Shown here: positions 21,663-22,569 of the stretch, piece after piece
How positions within the stretch are numbered: the first letter of the stretch is position 1
How the letters are laid out: every line of letters starts with the position of its first letter
DNA from: UBA6215 sp964484255
GTDB taxonomy: Bacteria > Omnitrophota > Gorgyraeia > Pluralincolimonadales > Pluralincolimonadaceae
Assembly (NCBI GenBank): GCA_964484255.1
Contig: CAZAEH010000023.1
Span: 1-22,569 of the forward strand
Direction of reading: 5' to 3'
DNA length: 22,569 nt
Made by a program: the position numbers and the translations under genes
The notes under the pieces: model-generated
What the model was told of the DNA's origin: nothing
The model's input: only the letters and a program-made list of their open reading frames with translations
The model's database searches: none

Positions 21663-22569
21663 AACCAGCAAAGTCTGTCCTCCGCCAAGTAGTCTCTCTC
21701 GACCGCGTAAGCCATAGCCCTGCATCCCCTGCAAGCGGATATCTGGCAATTGCGGCATTTTCCTTTTAATTTAGATTTATCGGCGACGTCCCTCAGGACA
21801 TCGCTCTTGCGGACCACGTCCGCGAAATTCTCTTTAAGCAGGTTCCCCAGGACGAGATCGAACCTGCGGCAGGGAAGCATGTCGCCGTTAGGCAATATGG
21901 CAAACGCGTCCTCGCCCAGGTTGCAACCGGCCGTGAGCAGCTCCGCGCTCCCCTCCTTGAATTTCACCCAGAAGGCCTTGCACGGGAGTATCTCGCTCTC
22001 GGACATGTCCGTTTCCATATATTCGTACACGTCCTTCACGATCCTTTTCCAGTCCTCTCTTCCCAGAACCTCAGACTTAAGCTCCTTGCTCTGCCCCAAG
22101 GGTATGAACCTCTCGAGGATCAGGCCGTCTACGCGAAGGTCCCTGCATAATTGGAAGAGCGCGGGCAATTCATACGAGTTCGAGCGCATCAGGGTCAACA
22201 TTATAATGACCTCCAGGCTGGTCCTCTCCTGGATAAGATTTATCTTTTCGAGCGCCGCCCTGAAGGCCCCGGGCTTGCGTATCATATCGTTGGTCTTCTC
22301 GGTAGCGCCGTCCAGCGATATTTTGACCGCCTTCAGTTTTTTTGCCGCATCGAGTTTTGCGGCGGCATCCTCATCGATAAGGCTCGCGTTCGTTATTAAC
22401 ATCAACTCCCCGGCATTGGGGTCCCTGTCCAGGTAATTAAGAAGGTCGTAAACGTCCTTCCTGATCAATGGTTCCCCCCCGGTTATGTTAAAATTCACCT
22501 TCCTGCCGGGCGATGAGGATACTATGTTCCGATAGATCTTGAGCAGGTCCTGCAAAGACAGGTCTGAAT
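21659..22569 (-). CDS. Radical SAM/SPASM protein, 5'-truncated by the window edge
   Basis: About 303 codons of the C-terminal part are visible; the reading frame stays open to the right edge, so the N-terminus with the CxxxCxxC cluster motif lies outside. The visible part begins just before the GGEP segment (FNITGGEPLIRKDVYDLL) and includes the typical ITNASLID and VKISLDGATEKTND barrel strands. The C-terminal SPASM region contains GCNLGEDAFAILPNGDMLPC, GKCRNCQISACRGCRA and DRLCW, whose cysteines should hold auxiliary iron-sulfur clusters. Such proteins modify peptides or small molecules; no substrate peptide gene is visible here. It overlaps pyruvate kinase by 4 bases. An internal TTG at 22555 is not a real start. 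Confidence 0.9.
   Translation of the reverse strand, partial: SDLSLQDLLKIYRNIVSSSPGRKVNFNITGGEPLIRKDVYDLLNYLDRDPNAGELMLITNASLIDEDAAAKLDAAKKLKAVKISLDGATEKTNDMIRKPGAFRAALEKINLIQERTSLEVIIMLTLMRSNSYELPALFQLCRDLRVDGLILERFIPLGQSKELKSEVLGREDWKRIVKDVYEYMETDMSESEILPCKAFWVKFKEGSAELLTAGCNLGEDAFAILPNGDMLPCRRFDLVLGNLLKENFADVVRKSDVLRDVADKSKLKGKCRNCQISACRGCRAMAYAVERDYLAEDRLCWL

Noticed and set aside
21663..21758. Upstream ATG extending pyruvate kinase by 32 residues
   Set aside because: The extension lies wholly inside the radical SAM gene and encodes no kinase sequence; the ATG at 21662 gives the normal N-terminus and a 4-base overlap.
1..22569. CRISPR arrays, tRNA or rRNA genes, insertion sequences
   Set aside because: No regularly spaced direct repeats, no tRNA-like cloverleaf in the gaps and no transposase motifs were seen; the gaps are too short to hide rRNA.

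Overview
The window looks like a bacterial chromosome segment of roughly balanced to slightly GC-rich composition. All 17 supported genes lie on the minus strand, so transcription runs from high to low coordinates. PEP-CTERM surface sorting, squalene-hopene cyclase with HpnH, an FmdB zinc ribbon, a short pyruvate kinase and a LemA/M48 pair suggest an uncultured Gram-negative lineage. Candidatus Omnitrophota or another PVC-like group is my best guess, but this is inference and not proven. No RNA genes, insertion sequences or CRISPR arrays were seen, and no stretch over about 210 bases lacks a gene.

From the right edge inward (22569 to 19304) lies a tight metabolic operon: a 5'-truncated radical SAM/SPASM protein, a short pyruvate kinase without the C-terminal domain, an FmdB-type zinc ribbon protein and a zinc-dependent medium-chain dehydrogenase. 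A promoter then leads into a LemA plus M48 membrane metalloprotease pair (19260-17202). A second promoter at 17205-17178 drives a four-gene operon: an LsrF-like class I aldolase/thiolase, a 918-residue PAS/GGDEF/HD-GYP signalling protein, and two secreted carbohydrate-binding-like proteins (17143-11793).

The middle (11792-5993) is a putative polysaccharide-utilisation or envelope-glycan regulon. It holds a secreted single-module protein, a PEP-CTERM protein, a large secreted discoidin-domain glycoside-hydrolase-like protein, and a LacI-family repressor overlapping it by 4 bases. A 14-bp palindrome, TGCCCACGTGGGCA, occurs exactly or nearly so upstream of these genes and is a strong candidate for the repressor's operator. 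Two copies flank one promoter 86 bp apart, a lac-like looping geometry.

The left part (5946 to 1) is the most novel region. One compact operon encodes a membrane DUF116 protein, squalene-hopene cyclase, HpnH, a Zn-phospholipase-C-like protein, both halves of a phosphonopyruvate/sulfopyruvate-type decarboxylase, and the start of a 2-aminoethylphosphonate-type aminotransferase. Hopanoid core synthesis is therefore joined to what looks like phosphonate or amino head-group synthesis. This suggests an undescribed amino- or phosphono-modified hopanoid or membrane lipid pathway.
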